Below, piece after piece: positions 53,898-64,000 of a stretch of DNA of 64,000 nucleotides. Numbering within the stretch: the stretch's first letter is position 1; every line of letters starts with the position of its first letter. A program made the position numbers and the translations under genes. The DNA comes from Isoetes taiwanensis (lineage: Eukaryota > Streptophyta > Lycopodiopsida > Isoetales > Isoetaceae). The stretch lies in NCBI GenBank assembly GCA_021234155.1, contig JAJEKV010000002.1:41099841-41163840 (forward strand), in the 5' to 3' direction. A model generated the notes under the pieces. It ran no database searches. It was not told where the DNA came from and saw nothing but the letters and a program-made list of their open reading frames with translations.

Positions 53898-55466
53898 GTA
53901 TCCGGATCATGCACAAGACAGGGCTGAAAAACCATTAGAAATTGTTCACTCTGATCTCTGTTATATGCCTGTCATATCATATGGAGGAGCAGCATATTTT
54001 TTCATTGTTATAGATGATTTTTCAAGATTCACTTGGGTCTTTCTATTGAAAACTAAAAATCAGGTATTCTCTTATTTCAAAGATTTTGTTATTTTCATTC
54101 AGCAGCATATGGGCAACAAAATTAAAGAGCTTCGAACAGATAATGGCACTGAGTACGTGAATGGGGAATTTGATGTTTTTGTCAAGCTAATGGCATTCAT
54201 AGGCAATTGATTGTGCCCTTTGCTCGTTCGCAAAATGGAGTAGCTGAGCGAAAACATAGATCTCTACAGAATTTGATTCGGTCGATGCTCACATATAAAC
54301 ATTTGAATCTAAAATTTTGGGGAGAAGCACTTCATGCCGCAGTTTACATAGCAAACAGGGCATCCACCAAGGCACTACCAAACATGACACCTTTTGAGGC
54401 ATTTTACGCTAAGAAACCACGTGTAGATCATCTTCGCATTTTTGGCTGACTTGCCTATGCTGCTATACCTATGGAAAAACTCAAAAAGGCTGGAAAACTA
54501 TCTGATATGGCCATTAAATGTATTTTTGTGGGATATTCTCTCAACAATAAAGGCTGGAGATTTTTTTATCCTAAAAACAAGCAAGTCTTTGTTTCCAGAA
54601 GTGTACAATGTGTTGAGGATGCCGAATACACGGAAGATAAGGCTGATACGTCTTCATTTCAACTTGAGTTGCTGCATCATCTTTTTGAATATGCCAATTC
54701 AAGACTCCTGGCACCAGCTAAGGTTGTTGATATACCCTCATTGTCTGCTGCTCATGAACAGAATTTAGCATCCGACAGTCAACCTCTTGCTGTTGACTCT
54801 CATGATGATTCCACACATTTGCTAATTCCAGAAGACGATCACCATGGCATTCCACTTGTAGGCCAGGGAGCTTCCTCTCCTCTATACAAGAGTGATTTCT
54901 CCTCAAATTCTTTGGATGCTGACTATTCTTTGGCATCTATTCCTGCTATTCCAGATCCTATGACATCTCCAAGAAGATCTAAGAGATTGGCTGGCTAATT
55001 ACCACCGGAGAATGTTACATGTAATTTCGCTTTGATGGCTAAATACCAAGAGCATCAAGATCCCCAAACATTTAAACAAGCAGCCAAGCATAAAGAATGG
55101 ATTACTGCCATGGAAAGTGAAATTTCAATGTTACTTAAGCAGCAGACCTAGGATTTGGTTTCTCGTCCATCCCACCATAATGTCATTGGCAGCAAATGGG
55201 TTTTTTGCACTAAATTCAATTCAGATGGATCTGTAGCTAAGCATAAGGCGCGTTTAGTAGCAAAAGGTTATAATCAAAAGTTTGGCTATGATTATACCGA
55301 TGTTTTTGCTCCTGTGGCTCGGATGGACACTATTCGTGCAGTCTTAGATTTTGCAGCTGCCAAGGGATGGCCAATATGGCAAATGGACTATAAGAGTGCA
55401 TTCTTAAATGGAGATTTGAAGGAGACCATTTACATGGAACAGCCTCCTGGTTTTGGCTTTGCCACG
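53898..55466 (+). pseudogene. Copia integrase and N-terminal RT (continuation)
   Basis: The frame resumes after the nested transposon with a RAEKPLEIVHSDLC segment, FFIVIDDFSRFTWVF and the catalytic RTDNGTEYVNGEF. A stop and shift occur at 54,208, followed by SQNGVAERKHRSLQNLIRSM. A TGA at ~54,448 precedes the C-terminal part, ending SPRRSKRLAG and TAA. RT begins near 55,155 ([20 protein letters not shown], then LVAKGYNQ) and stops after [26 protein letters not shown], where the LTR remnant begins. Confidence 0.85.
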
Positions 55467-55544
55467 TCACATTAGGGTTACATTAGGGTTTACTGATTGT
55501 GGACGCCATATGTCATATTTTCGTATAGTTTGTGTCTCCTAAAA
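55461..55544 (+). repeat. Rearranged 3' LTR remnant of copia element
   Basis: 55,461-55,492 is the reverse complement of 5' LTR bases 39,122-39,152, while 55,494-55,544 matches the LTR end 39,240-39,288 in direct orientation. The inverted part begins at an arm of the LTR palindrome (GCCACGTCA), suggesting strand switching at a hairpin. Confidence 0.75.
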
Positions 55545-55549
55545 ATTAC

Positions 55550-56184
55550 TAAGCGAAGAACCATAATCAAATGTTGGACATTAATAACAACGGATCTATT
55601 CACACAGGTTTGGAACCAAAGAAATGTTCGCGGTGGCCTTGGCAAGGCCGGCGCATAAATTTCTTGTAGAAGCTAAATATTTTTAGGTGCAGGACATAAA
55701 AAACAACATTTAGATTGCTTTTGTACATGAACACAGTCCAAACGTCATATACATAACAAATATATGTAATAGTCATCTAGCAATTAGTGAGAAAAATATG
55801 ATGGCATTGGATGGCATCATATCTCATCCACAATACTAATCCTTTATCAATAAATAAGATTTTCGTGTCCATTTTCTTGAAGGGCATATTCTACACTAGA
55901 AACAATCTGCATGTGAGAAAAGATGATCTACTTTGAGCCTGTGAAAGATTATCTGCTTCAAGTGCACGCATTTCCGATAAGCCCTTCACCATTAATACCA
56001 TAGGTCACGACCATAATGGGCCAAAAGGCAATGCATATGGCATCCCATAATTAGAGAATGAAATGTCCAACTTATAAGCTTCATATAATAATAAAAAATG
56101 GAAAAGTGTATATTTACAAATTAATAAGTAGCTAAATCCCTTTCTTCCCTTTTCCCTTGGGTAAGCATTTGTTACATATGAAAG
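55550..56184. other. Intergenic, 3' side of endoglucanase gene
   Basis: AT-rich sequence with no recognised feature; it should include the 3' UTR of the minus-strand endoglucanase gene. Confidence 0.5.
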
Positions 56185-58234
56185 CTAGAATGCCTTTGGG
56201 ATAGTCAAAGCTCCTGTGTTTGATAATCCAACTAGTAGCCCTAGTAAGGTAGCGGTGTTATATATGGTGGGCTCATTTTGCATGGTATTTTTTCTAGTGT
56301 CAGAGTAGCTGTCATTTTGGAAAGGGCCACCAACAAGTGCTCCAATTGCAAGGTTTGGGTTTGCTGATGGTGATTGCAACCATTGAAAACCTTCCTTACA
56401 ACCATAGGTGCTACTATTCATTGGTATAGATGCCCCTCTGTGGTGCACATGTTGTGGGAACTTTGCTCCATATCCTACCAGGTAGCTTATACCCAAAGGA
56501 TTCTTCCCAAGCACATAATCTGCCTGAAGTAGCAACCAAAAATCTTAATATGCATGGAAGAGACAAAAAAATTTAATTTATATAAGCAATCTTACTTGGG
56601 ATTGAGCAAATTTCCGTAGGTCATTAGATTGAAAGTATTTTCCAGAGCAAGTGAAGCCAGTTGAGCGAATGGAAAGCAAGTAGTCACTATAGACAAGTGC
56701 TAAAAATGCAGAATTGACTGCATGTTGTATGGAGTTCCATTCAGTGATCCAAATCATTCCACCTACAAAGAAATACAAGGAACATAAATTGCAAGTATAG
56801 ACTTCAACAACTATATAGAATCCAGATTCAACTCACCAACAGTTCTACTATGTGTAGCCGAGGGCGAATCAGGGAGAAGGGCACACATGAGATCATCGGC
56901 AGTGGATTTAAATTGTGTGAGGCCAGCATTGTTCTTGCTGGCTAAGAGGTGGGATCGGGAGAGCAAAACCTGGTAGCAAAAGAAATATTAAAACATAAAT
57001 GTCAAATGAAGATAGATAGATAGATAATAGATAAACAGAGGGAAAAAAAAGGGCATGAAATACCTGGATACCAGGGTGTTTGTCGTCCCAGCTAAACCAA
57101 GCAGGGGCTTTGCCCAAACCACCGTACAACTGCCCATTTTGGCCAGTGGCATAGGACAAGTAAGTTTCCTCATTGCTAGCGAAGTAAAGCCAAGACGCAG
57201 CCCAGAGTAGCTCGTCATATATCCCAGTAGAGTTATAGAAGCCCTTTTCCGACGGAAAGCTATGGCTGTAAGAACCCCGATAAGTATCTGCAAACGTAAA
57301 TAGCTGCTTAGCATGGTTAAGCAGTTTTTGGGAATATTGCATATCTTGTCTTTTAAACACAAGCGATGCTGCGGCCATGGCAGCTGCCGTTTCTCCGGCG
57401 ACATCGCTGCCGGGATTTGTCGCCGTGATCTTGTAAGACGGTCTGGCGGAGTTCATGCTTTCTGCACGTTCCCAGCATTCGTGATCCTTGGCCGGATTTC
57501 CGACCTGGAAATATAACTCGTCGGGAGAAGTATGAGCCTTGATTAGGTAATCCGTTATCCAGCGGAGCTCTCCTTTGGCTGTATCAAGCAAACCCAGGCC
57601 GGAATATTGGCTGCCGTATTCCAGAATGCTCCAGCCAAGCATGGTAGCCGTGAAGGCCATTGGGAGTCCAAATTTGACATGATCTCCGGCGTCGTAAACC
57701 CCTCCTACTAGATCGATTCCGACGTCGGATCCGTCCCGGAGCGCTGAGTCGCCTCGCCATGGAATCGGGTTATCCTTTGGCAGCTTTCCGGCTACAGAAA
57801 AAAAAAGGCGGGTTAGTGGAAAGAATCACGAAATCGCCATAGCCAGAGCTTCAGCTTCCGGATGAACTAAAAAAAATGACGGAATCGCCATAGCCATAGC
57901 CAGAGCTTCAGCTTCCGGATGAACTAAAAAAAATAAATGACGGCCAGAGCTTGAGCTTCGGAATGAACTTACATTTTTGGACATCGAAGAATTTTATCGC
58001 GATCTTGGCCGCGATTCCATAGCTAGTCACCGGCACTGCTGCCGGAGATGAACCCGGCGGCGCCTCCCCTGGCAAAGAGCCATTATACGGGGGCGCCGGA
58101 TGATGCGAAAGCTTGTGATGCTTTCTTGCGTGGGAAAAAATAACGGTTGAGACTACGGCAGAAAGGGCTACTCCGGCGACCACTGCAGCAAAAACCCACC
58201 ATTGCCACGCCTTGCCTTGCTTCGACCAGCCCAT
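56185..58234 (-). CDS. Membrane-anchored endo-1,4-beta-glucanase, GH9 family
   Basis: Five exons (58,234-57,973; 57,791-57,064; 56,969-56,837; 56,762-56,596; 56,523-56,185), all with GT-AG introns, join without stops into a 542-residue protein. The N-terminus has a short basic head and one membrane segment (WWVFAAVVAGVALSAVVSTV). The catalytic GH9 domain has VYDAGDHVKFGLPMAFTATM, PDELYFQVGNPAKDHECWER, DELLWAASWLYFASNEETY, WITEWNSIQHAVNSAFLA, then the signature His region (VGYGAKFPQHVHHRGASIP) and the Asp/Glu region (NDSYSDTRKNTMQNEPTIYN). Length and motifs fit the plant endoglucanase-10-like, membrane-anchored group. It would cut beta-1,4-glucan at the plasma membrane or wall during cell-wall assembly. 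Catalytic residues appear intact. It is the only clearly functional host gene in the window. Confidence 0.92.
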
Positions 58235-58944
58235 GTCGGATCTAATAAGCCCCTACGCACGCCCGCATTCCGATTTAAACTCTTGTTCCCGTTCATGTAT
58301 ACCTACGCCTGCGCTGCAAGATTATATTAAAATGTCTGTCTCTTCTTGGCCTTTCACCACAACTGCTGTGCCCTCGTACCTAAAGCCATGTGAAATGTCT
58401 CCATCCTCATCCTTCAACCTGACCCTATCTCACTTTCGGATCAGGACATTTGTTGTACGATCCCTTCCGTACTGTACCCCCATGTTCGAACCTTGCCTAG
58501 TCAGCTTCCTACATGGCACGTCTCACAGTTTTGTCCTCTGTGAAAATGGCCTACTTTCATGGCAAAATCCAATGGTGCATTGGTAACACCACAATTTGCC
58601 AACTTTGTAGTTAATCACAATAGACAGCCAACGGATCAATATATCCTAAGGTATTGTAATTTGACCAGAAATTCCCACATGATTGGAAGCACCACATACC
58701 CCCAAAAGGGTAGAAGAAGGATTCTAGGTAGTCAAACATTGAAAATACTCTTCTTCTTGTACTCTAAATTTGAATGCTTCATGGAAACAAAGGTAGGATC
58801 TCTAAATTCCATTGCAAAGTGCATTATATTAACGATGATGGTGGTGTTTGCTAGATTTTAGGGGAGGGTGTCTATTAGCTTGTGCACTTAAGCCCATAGT
58901 CAAATTAACACAAGCATGAACATCTTCAAGGCTGGATAATTATA
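58235..58944. other. Upstream region of endoglucanase gene
   Basis: No gene is recognised. It should include the promoter of the minus-strand endoglucanase; I do not see a convincing TATA box at the expected distance. Confidence 0.4.
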
Positions 58945-60311
58945 GAAGCTGCTTATCTTTTGGAGGCAAAACTCTTATTGCAAATTCACTCTTGGCTAGT
59001 TTCCATATTTATTTCTCTTCTGCTTTGGTTTGTTTATATTGAGATAGAGAAAATTATCAGGAACTTCATTTGGAATGGCTCCCACTTGGTTAATTGGAAT
59101 TCTGTGTCTAGAGCTAAGTATCTAGGAGGATTAGGCTGTAAAGATCTTCACATGCAGGCTTTAAATATATCTGGAGATCTATTATCAATAACACCAGCCC
59201 TTCCTCCCACTTTATCAGATTTTGGTTATTTTGCTCTTATCCTAATGGTCACCCTTCAATTGCTCGTATCATTCCTGACTCTTGTTTCAATGATTTACAT
59301 CCAGGGCCTAACACATCCCCTTTGATGAGAAATATTAGCATGGCTTGGAATAAGGTTTATACATATTTTAATCATGCTTCTCTTGATGATCTTAATCTGC
59401 AGATGACTATCTTTTGGACTCCAGTTCTTAAGAACCATCCTTATAAGGTTCTAGCACTGAGACACCCAAGAATATATAAGAAATGGTCAGATAAAGGTCT
59501 AACTATTATAAATAATTTTTACATCAATAATAAGCTTATGTCTTGAACTTCCTTGAGAAATATTATCCAGGGTACCTCTAGTGACAAGAAGATATATCTT
59601 CATCTCAAATCTATCCTCCCTGATACTTGGTCGAATCAGTCTGTTCCTAAAGCTACTAGCTAGAGTTTGAATGGTAAATGCATTTATAAGGTTAGTAGAA
59701 TTTACTCTATCATTAGCAGATCTGACATCCCCCCTAAAGCTATCTCGAAGTGGTCTATTTCTGAGGAGGAAGGTAAAACCCTTTTTCAGGAAGTTTGGAA
59801 TTCTTTCTGCTTCCCAAAGGTTAGCTTTTTCATTTGACTAGTTGCTCATAGGAGTATCCCTAACTTTCAAGCTATCTCAAGGGGACATAATGATATTTAT
59901 GCCCTTTGTCACTCGGGTTGTTTGTAAGATGAAAGCATTGATCATATTTTTTTCTGTCCTAAACTGGCTCCTTTTTTTTCTTGGTTTAGTGATAAATTCG
60001 GTGCTCTTTTTTCCTCTATAGTGGCTGGTAACACTATCATGTTTGTTGCCCTATGGAATATTTGGAAAGCTAGGAATAGAATGATGTATGCCAATAAGAA
60101 TTTTTCTATCTTTTCGATTAAAATGCATTTCCAGCTGGATGTTGAATCAACTGCTTCTGCTCACAAAAGGAAATTTGCTGATAAATATGATAGGAAATGG
60201 AATTCTATTGGAGTATTTAAGGGTTCGTTTGATTTATTTGTATCTAATTTAAATGTCATTTATTCTAATTATATTTTTCTTGATCATGATAGCTTATCTG
60301 AATCAATGTAA
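58945..60311 (+). pseudogene. LINE fragment: RT C-terminus and zf-RVT
   Basis: The sequence starts with LSFGGKTLIANSLLASFHIY, then IEKIIRNFIWNGS and KYLGGLGCKDLHMQALN, the thumb end of plant LINE reverse transcriptases. The zinc-binding zf-RVT region follows in broken frames (KTLFQEVWNSFCFPKVSFF, SIPNFQAISRGHN, C-x-SGCL, ESIDHIFFCP near 59,940). The last part (VALWNIWKARNRMMYANKN) is the usual LINE tail. Several stops and shifts (58,9xx-59,0xx, 59,325, 59,545, 59,660, 59,835, 59,925) mean it is dead. The endonuclease and RT core are absent. Confidence 0.8.
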
Positions 60312-60374
60312 AAGAAATGGTGATGGGGATTTGGAGGAAAGTTTCATAAGGAAAGGTGAAGACATCTTAATGAT

Positions 60375-60716
60375 TTGATGGAGAGACTGAGTATGGATAA
60401 GGAATGCTTGGATAGAAAGGCAGCTTGGGTCAGATTATCCTGCAGGGAGGTAGTTCAAGTTTATTGTATGTTTGACTTCGTCTTCATGTATCACTATTAT
60501 ATGTCAGAAGGACAGTTCACAAGATATAGAGAATTGTACTACACACACAAACTCCTGGCAGATTTGTATGGATCCTTGTTGCTGCTCATTAACATCAAGA
60601 ATTTAGACTCGTCCTTTGATGAAGCTGTTGATCTGATTGTGGATCACTATACCTTTGACTCTGCAGACTCCTTTTACCCCTTCTTCAATGCTAAACTTGA
60701 TTCTCTTTTCTCATAA
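60375..60716 (+). CDS. Unrecognised 113-codon ORF
   Basis: An uninterrupted frame directly downstream of the LINE remnant (EVVQVYCMFDFVFMYHYYMS, then HKLLADLYGSLLLLINIKNL). It is rich in aromatic and aliphatic residues. It may be the end of the LINE, a short host exon, or chance. Confidence 0.25.
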   Translation: MMERLSMDKECLDRKAAWVRLSCREVVQVYCMFDFVFMYHYYMSEGQFTRYRELYYTHKLLADLYGSLLLLINIKNLDSSFDEAVDLIVDHYTFDSADSFYPFFNAKLDSLFS

Positions 60717-60790
60717 ACTAACTCCCTTGCCTTCTTTTTTTGTTATTCTCTAAAAATCATGCCCTGCCACTAATTGCTCAACTTGCAAAT

Positions 60791-61368
60791 ATGGTTAATG
60801 AGGCATCGAAAATTTTAATGCAATTCGTAGTAGACTAGCAAACAAAGGGATATTAGGAGGAGATTGAGTTGTTCCCAAAAGTCAATCTTCCTTCGAATAT
60901 AATATACTACCATATACTATGCCCAAGGAAAGTGAAGATGTTAGGAGAACCCCGTCATGTTTTAAGAAATGTATTAGATTCTGTAGAATCTTACTCAATA
61001 AGAAGGAAGAGCCGAGTGTGTCGGACAAATAGATATGTTGTTTCAATCGCCGTCTATTATACGTCAATGGCATGTTTGGAAGATCCTTGCCAGAGATATT
61101 CTGTTCGTCCAATTCTATCTGGATATCCTGCTAATGCAAGACCCTTTCCATCTACACACTTTGGTGGCATGCAAGCTATGAATGATAAGCCTTCTGCAAA
61201 CATTGGTGGAATCATTCAAAATAATGTATGTAGTTCTTATATACCAATTGACATGTACAACATTGTAAGAAACACTTAAAAGTCGAGGCCTTTCACAATT
61301 GAAGATAAAGGATGGTATTGTCATCGACCTCTATTGATAAAAACCTGTATATATCTCAATTGGAACAA
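60791..61368 (+). repeat. Direct repeat, copy 1 (~578 bp)
   Basis: ATGGTTAATGAGGCATCGAA through CATATATCTCAATTGGAA recurs 776 bp downstream with few changes. Open frames on both strands are retained in both copies: plus 60,869-61,279, minus 60,882-61,112. No family is recognised. Confidence 0.85.
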
Positions 61369-61566
61369 ATTCTAAGACATTTCCCAACGAAAATCGACCT
61401 CTAAAAAAAGATATGATAATGCAGTCCCTAAATTGCATGATGTTTATTTAATGATCACGTCACTGATATCTATTTTACATCTATCCTAGAGAATAATTAC
61501 CTAGTGATTTCATAAAAACACACCGATAAAAGCATTATGATGGCTGTATAAAAAGAAAATGCAATT

Positions 61567-62144
61567 ATGGTTAATGAGGCATCGAAAATTTTAATGCAAT
61601 TCATAGTAGACTAGCAAACAAAGGGATATTAGGAGGAGATTGAGTTGTTCCCAAAACTCAATCTTCCTTCGAATATAATATACTACCATATACTATGCCC
61701 CAAAAAAGTGAAGATGTTAGGAGAACCCTGTCGTGTCTTAAGAAATGTATCAGATTTTGTAGAATCTTACTCAATAAGAAGGAAGAGCCAAGCGTGTCGG
61801 ACAAATAGATATGTTGTTTCAATCGCCGTCTACCATACGACAATGGCATGTTTGGAAGATCTTTGCCAGAGATATTCTGTTCGTCCAATTCTATCTGGAT
61901 ATCCTGCTAATGCAAGACCCTTTCCATCTATACACTTTGGTGGCATGCAAGCAATGAATGATAAGCCTTCTGCAAACATTGGTGGGATCATTCAAAAGAA
62001 TGTATGTAGTTCTTATATACCAATTAAGATGTAGAACATTGTAAGAAACACTTAAAAGTCGAGGCCTTTCACAATTGAAGATAAAGGATGGTATTATCAT
62101 CGACCTCTATTGATAAAAACCTGCATATATCTCAATTGGAAAAA
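61567..62144 (+). repeat. Direct repeat, copy 2 (~578 bp)
   Basis: Matches 60,791-61,368 with scattered substitutions. The plus frame is shortened by a stop where copy 1 has AC (GATGTAG near 62,030). A ~198-bp unrelated spacer separates the copies. The right end abuts the LTR that starts at 62,149. Confidence 0.85.
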
Positions 62145-62148
62145 GTTC

Positions 62149-63717
62149 TGTGACGTCCCCTACTCGTATACGGTGCACTCACCGTATACAACCAGGAGTT
62201 CATCCCCCATACCAGCTCCATGCTAATACAGGGCCCTCCACATGACACTGCAACCGTGTCGGGTTCCAGTGGGAAGAGTGGAAGGGTCATTGCACCCCGT
62301 CTCCCTCAGGGCCTACCTAGCTGCGGAAGCGTAAACATACATGTCAGTAGCACATACATCAACATCGTGTGACCATCTCGAGGGATGGTCCTCCACATAT
62401 CTGCATAGACAAAGATCAGCACATCACATAGGGGATCCTACCCAAGGCTCAGACTCAAAGGATGACTGACGGCTTGGGTCTCCAGAGTTCATTGCGCATG
62501 CGGTTCATGGCAATGGATTTGGCTGGTATATGAACATGGCTTAGGGTTGTCCACTCCATCCGCCCCTCCTGTGCACACTTTGCAGAGTAGGCTGAAAAGT
62601 GTTGGGACCTGACTGTAGCCCGCCGGATGCATAGCCGAAGGGGCTATTCCTGGGTCTCATCCTCCCGATTCGATGGGGCGGTAGGGATCACTCCCTCCAG
62701 AGATCTACATCTTGACTCAAGGTGACTAGAGGGCCACCGCCTTTGTATTATTCGAAACCCACCGGAAAGTGTACATCACTTCACGGGTGTTGAGCCCATG
62801 CCTTACCCGCACTCGGTGGTAAGCCATTAGACCTAGTCACAATGATCCCCGTAGGCTTTACACACCGGGGGATCGCTCAGAGTCGAACATGAACCTCCTT
62901 CTTAGCCCGGTCGGCCCCTTCACCCACAAACCGGGGGTGGCTCTTGTACACAGGCCTAATCTACAAGTGTGCTAGAGAGGCTACTCTAGGAGCATCAACT
63001 ACAAGCTTTAGAGCCTCTACCCCCTTCCCAATACAAGGAGTTCACGAAATACATCATCCAAATACATCACGGAAGAACTAAAGAACTAGATCTAATCATA
63101 GAGTTAGGTTCTTTAGTTTAGTGTTCGAATCTAAGATCTAGATAGGCTGCTATGGGCAATTTAATAGTCTAAACCCTACTCGATTCTATGACTAGAAGAC
63201 GTCTTAAGCTATTAAATTGACCAAATACCTGATCCTTGAGTGGCTCCTCCTGACCTGAGTTCAACCATCCTGGCCGAAATGAGGCGGAATTCGGGGAACC
63301 GATGGTGCAATTAAGCTTGGCCGTCGGGGGGCGGGTTTGGCTCTGGGGCAGCCAAAACCGAGCTCTAAAACCCTAAGGATCGAAAAACTAGCAAGCTAGG
63401 GTTTTCCTACCCTAAATAGACATGGGGTTTAGGCTAGGGTTTTTAATTACCCATTTTGGCATGTGGGATAATTGAAAAGGCCCCACTTGCCTTTAATGGC
63501 TAGGTGGCAAAATATGCCAACATGGAAAGGTGTGCCCACATTAATGTGCACATGTGCACATTAATAATATATGAACACTCCTAGCAAGTTGCCCCTAGGG
63601 CTACTTACCTGGCTATCCGTTGGCGTACACGTCGGTTGAGTGGCGGTAATGCGCATGATTTGGCGATGCGATTATAATGTCCCGGGACCGTTATAATCTT
63701 TGGCTTTGAACGTCACA
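62149..63717 (-). repeat. Long LTR (1.57 kb) of a gypsy-like element
   Basis: The segment starts TGTGACGTCCCC and ends AACGTCACA, so both ends are TG..CA and complementary (TGTGACGT and ACGTCACA). Just beyond 63,717, on the minus strand, a purine tract (AAGGTGGGGAGAA) precedes the LTR, so this is probably the 3' LTR of an element running off the right edge. No partner LTR is in the window, so a solo LTR is not excluded. The interior has no ORF. Confidence 0.6.
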
Positions 63718-64000
63718 TTCTCCCCACCTTGAAATGATGCTGTCCGCAGCATCGTGGGTCTCCCCACCTTGGGATCTTCCTAACCTGCAACCTGCAATCA
63801 ACGTGATGCCTACAATATAATATTTATACATTTATCACGATTACCCTAAGGTAATTACTTTTAGAACATTATTACGTCATTATACTATGGAATACTTATC
63901 AATTCATAACACCATTAACAAGTTATTCACTATCTTAAGTTAGACAAAATTTCAACATTTCATATCTATAATTATTGTCCGAGGTACTCTTCATTCCTTG
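63718..64000 (-). mobile_element. Internal 3' edge of the right-hand LTR element
   Basis: This holds the purine tract and the adjoining sequence (two copies of TCTCCCCACCTTG at 63,719 and 63,750). Downstream it is AT-rich with no recognisable protein before the window ends. Confidence 0.45.

Larger units (their letters stand above)
39098..55544 (+). mobile_element. Degenerate Ty1/copia element split by a DNA transposon
   Basis: The element is bounded by ATTAC duplicates (39,093-39,097 and 55,545-55,549). It carries a short 5' LTR, a tRNA-Met primer site, gag with one zinc knuckle, protease and the start of integrase up to 41,218. A 12.67-kb transposon follows, then the rest of integrase and the first third of RT. 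It ends in a rearranged LTR remnant. Without the nested transposon it is ~3.8 kb, so most of RT and all of RNase H are lost. Confidence 0.85.

Noticed and set aside
1-64000. tRNA or rRNA genes
   Set aside because: No complete tRNA cloverleaf or conserved rRNA segment was found; the only tRNA-like boxes belong to the SINE-like block near 23,330.

Overview
The window is nuclear DNA of a land plant, most likely a seed plant with a large, repeat-rich genome. Evidence is spliced genes with GT-AG introns, a plant endoglucanase, remnants of a carotenoid-cleavage dioxygenase and of a long-chain alcohol oxidase, and dense nested plant retrotransposons. I cannot name the species. A gymnosperm would fit the repeat load, but nothing here proves it.

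Layout. (1) 1-16,392: a ~1-kb-unit tandem array hosting one Ty3/gypsy element. A 10.5-kb inversion has split the element, so its 3' half (RT, RNase H, integrase, LTR) lies on the minus strand at 939-5,638 and its 5' half (LTR, gag, protease) on the plus strand at 12,306-16,112. The 5-bp target duplication still matches across the two halves. (2) 16,393-37,372: an NCED/CCD-type gene broken by a 4.26-kb hAT transposon, then a tandem duplication of the hAT tail plus the CCD 5' end. The two copies differ by later insertions: a young full-length Ty1/copia element (24,528-29,625), a 1.76-kb TIR element, two MITE-like elements and a fatty-alcohol-oxidase pseudogene block. (3) 39,098-55,544: a second, degenerate Ty1/copia element split by a 12.67-kb DNA transposon (41,219-53,889). 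(4) 56,185-58,234: an intact five-exon GH9 endoglucanase gene, the only clearly functional host gene. (5) 58,945-64,000: a LINE fragment, a 578-bp direct duplication and a long LTR of another gypsy-like element running out of the window.

The most unusual object is the 12.67-kb transposon. It has identical 32-bp terminal inverted repeats and an imperfect 8-9-bp target duplication. A decayed RNase-H-fold-type transposase lies on the minus strand near its left end. Its plus strand carries a spliced gene with a ParB-like DGQHS motif, a DNA-methylase-like segment and an HAD/FCP1-like phosphatase segment. A small Cys/Trp ORF sits behind its own TATA box. About fifteen copies of a ~20-bp palindrome (AATCGCGCCAGGCGCGATT) lie in its introns and spacers. 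A homologue of the small ORF, also behind a TATA box, lies antisense between integrase and LTR of the unrelated gypsy element. Two introns of the ParB/HAD gene restore the frame exactly, so it was built as a eukaryotic gene. Stops and frameshifts show that this copy is decaying.
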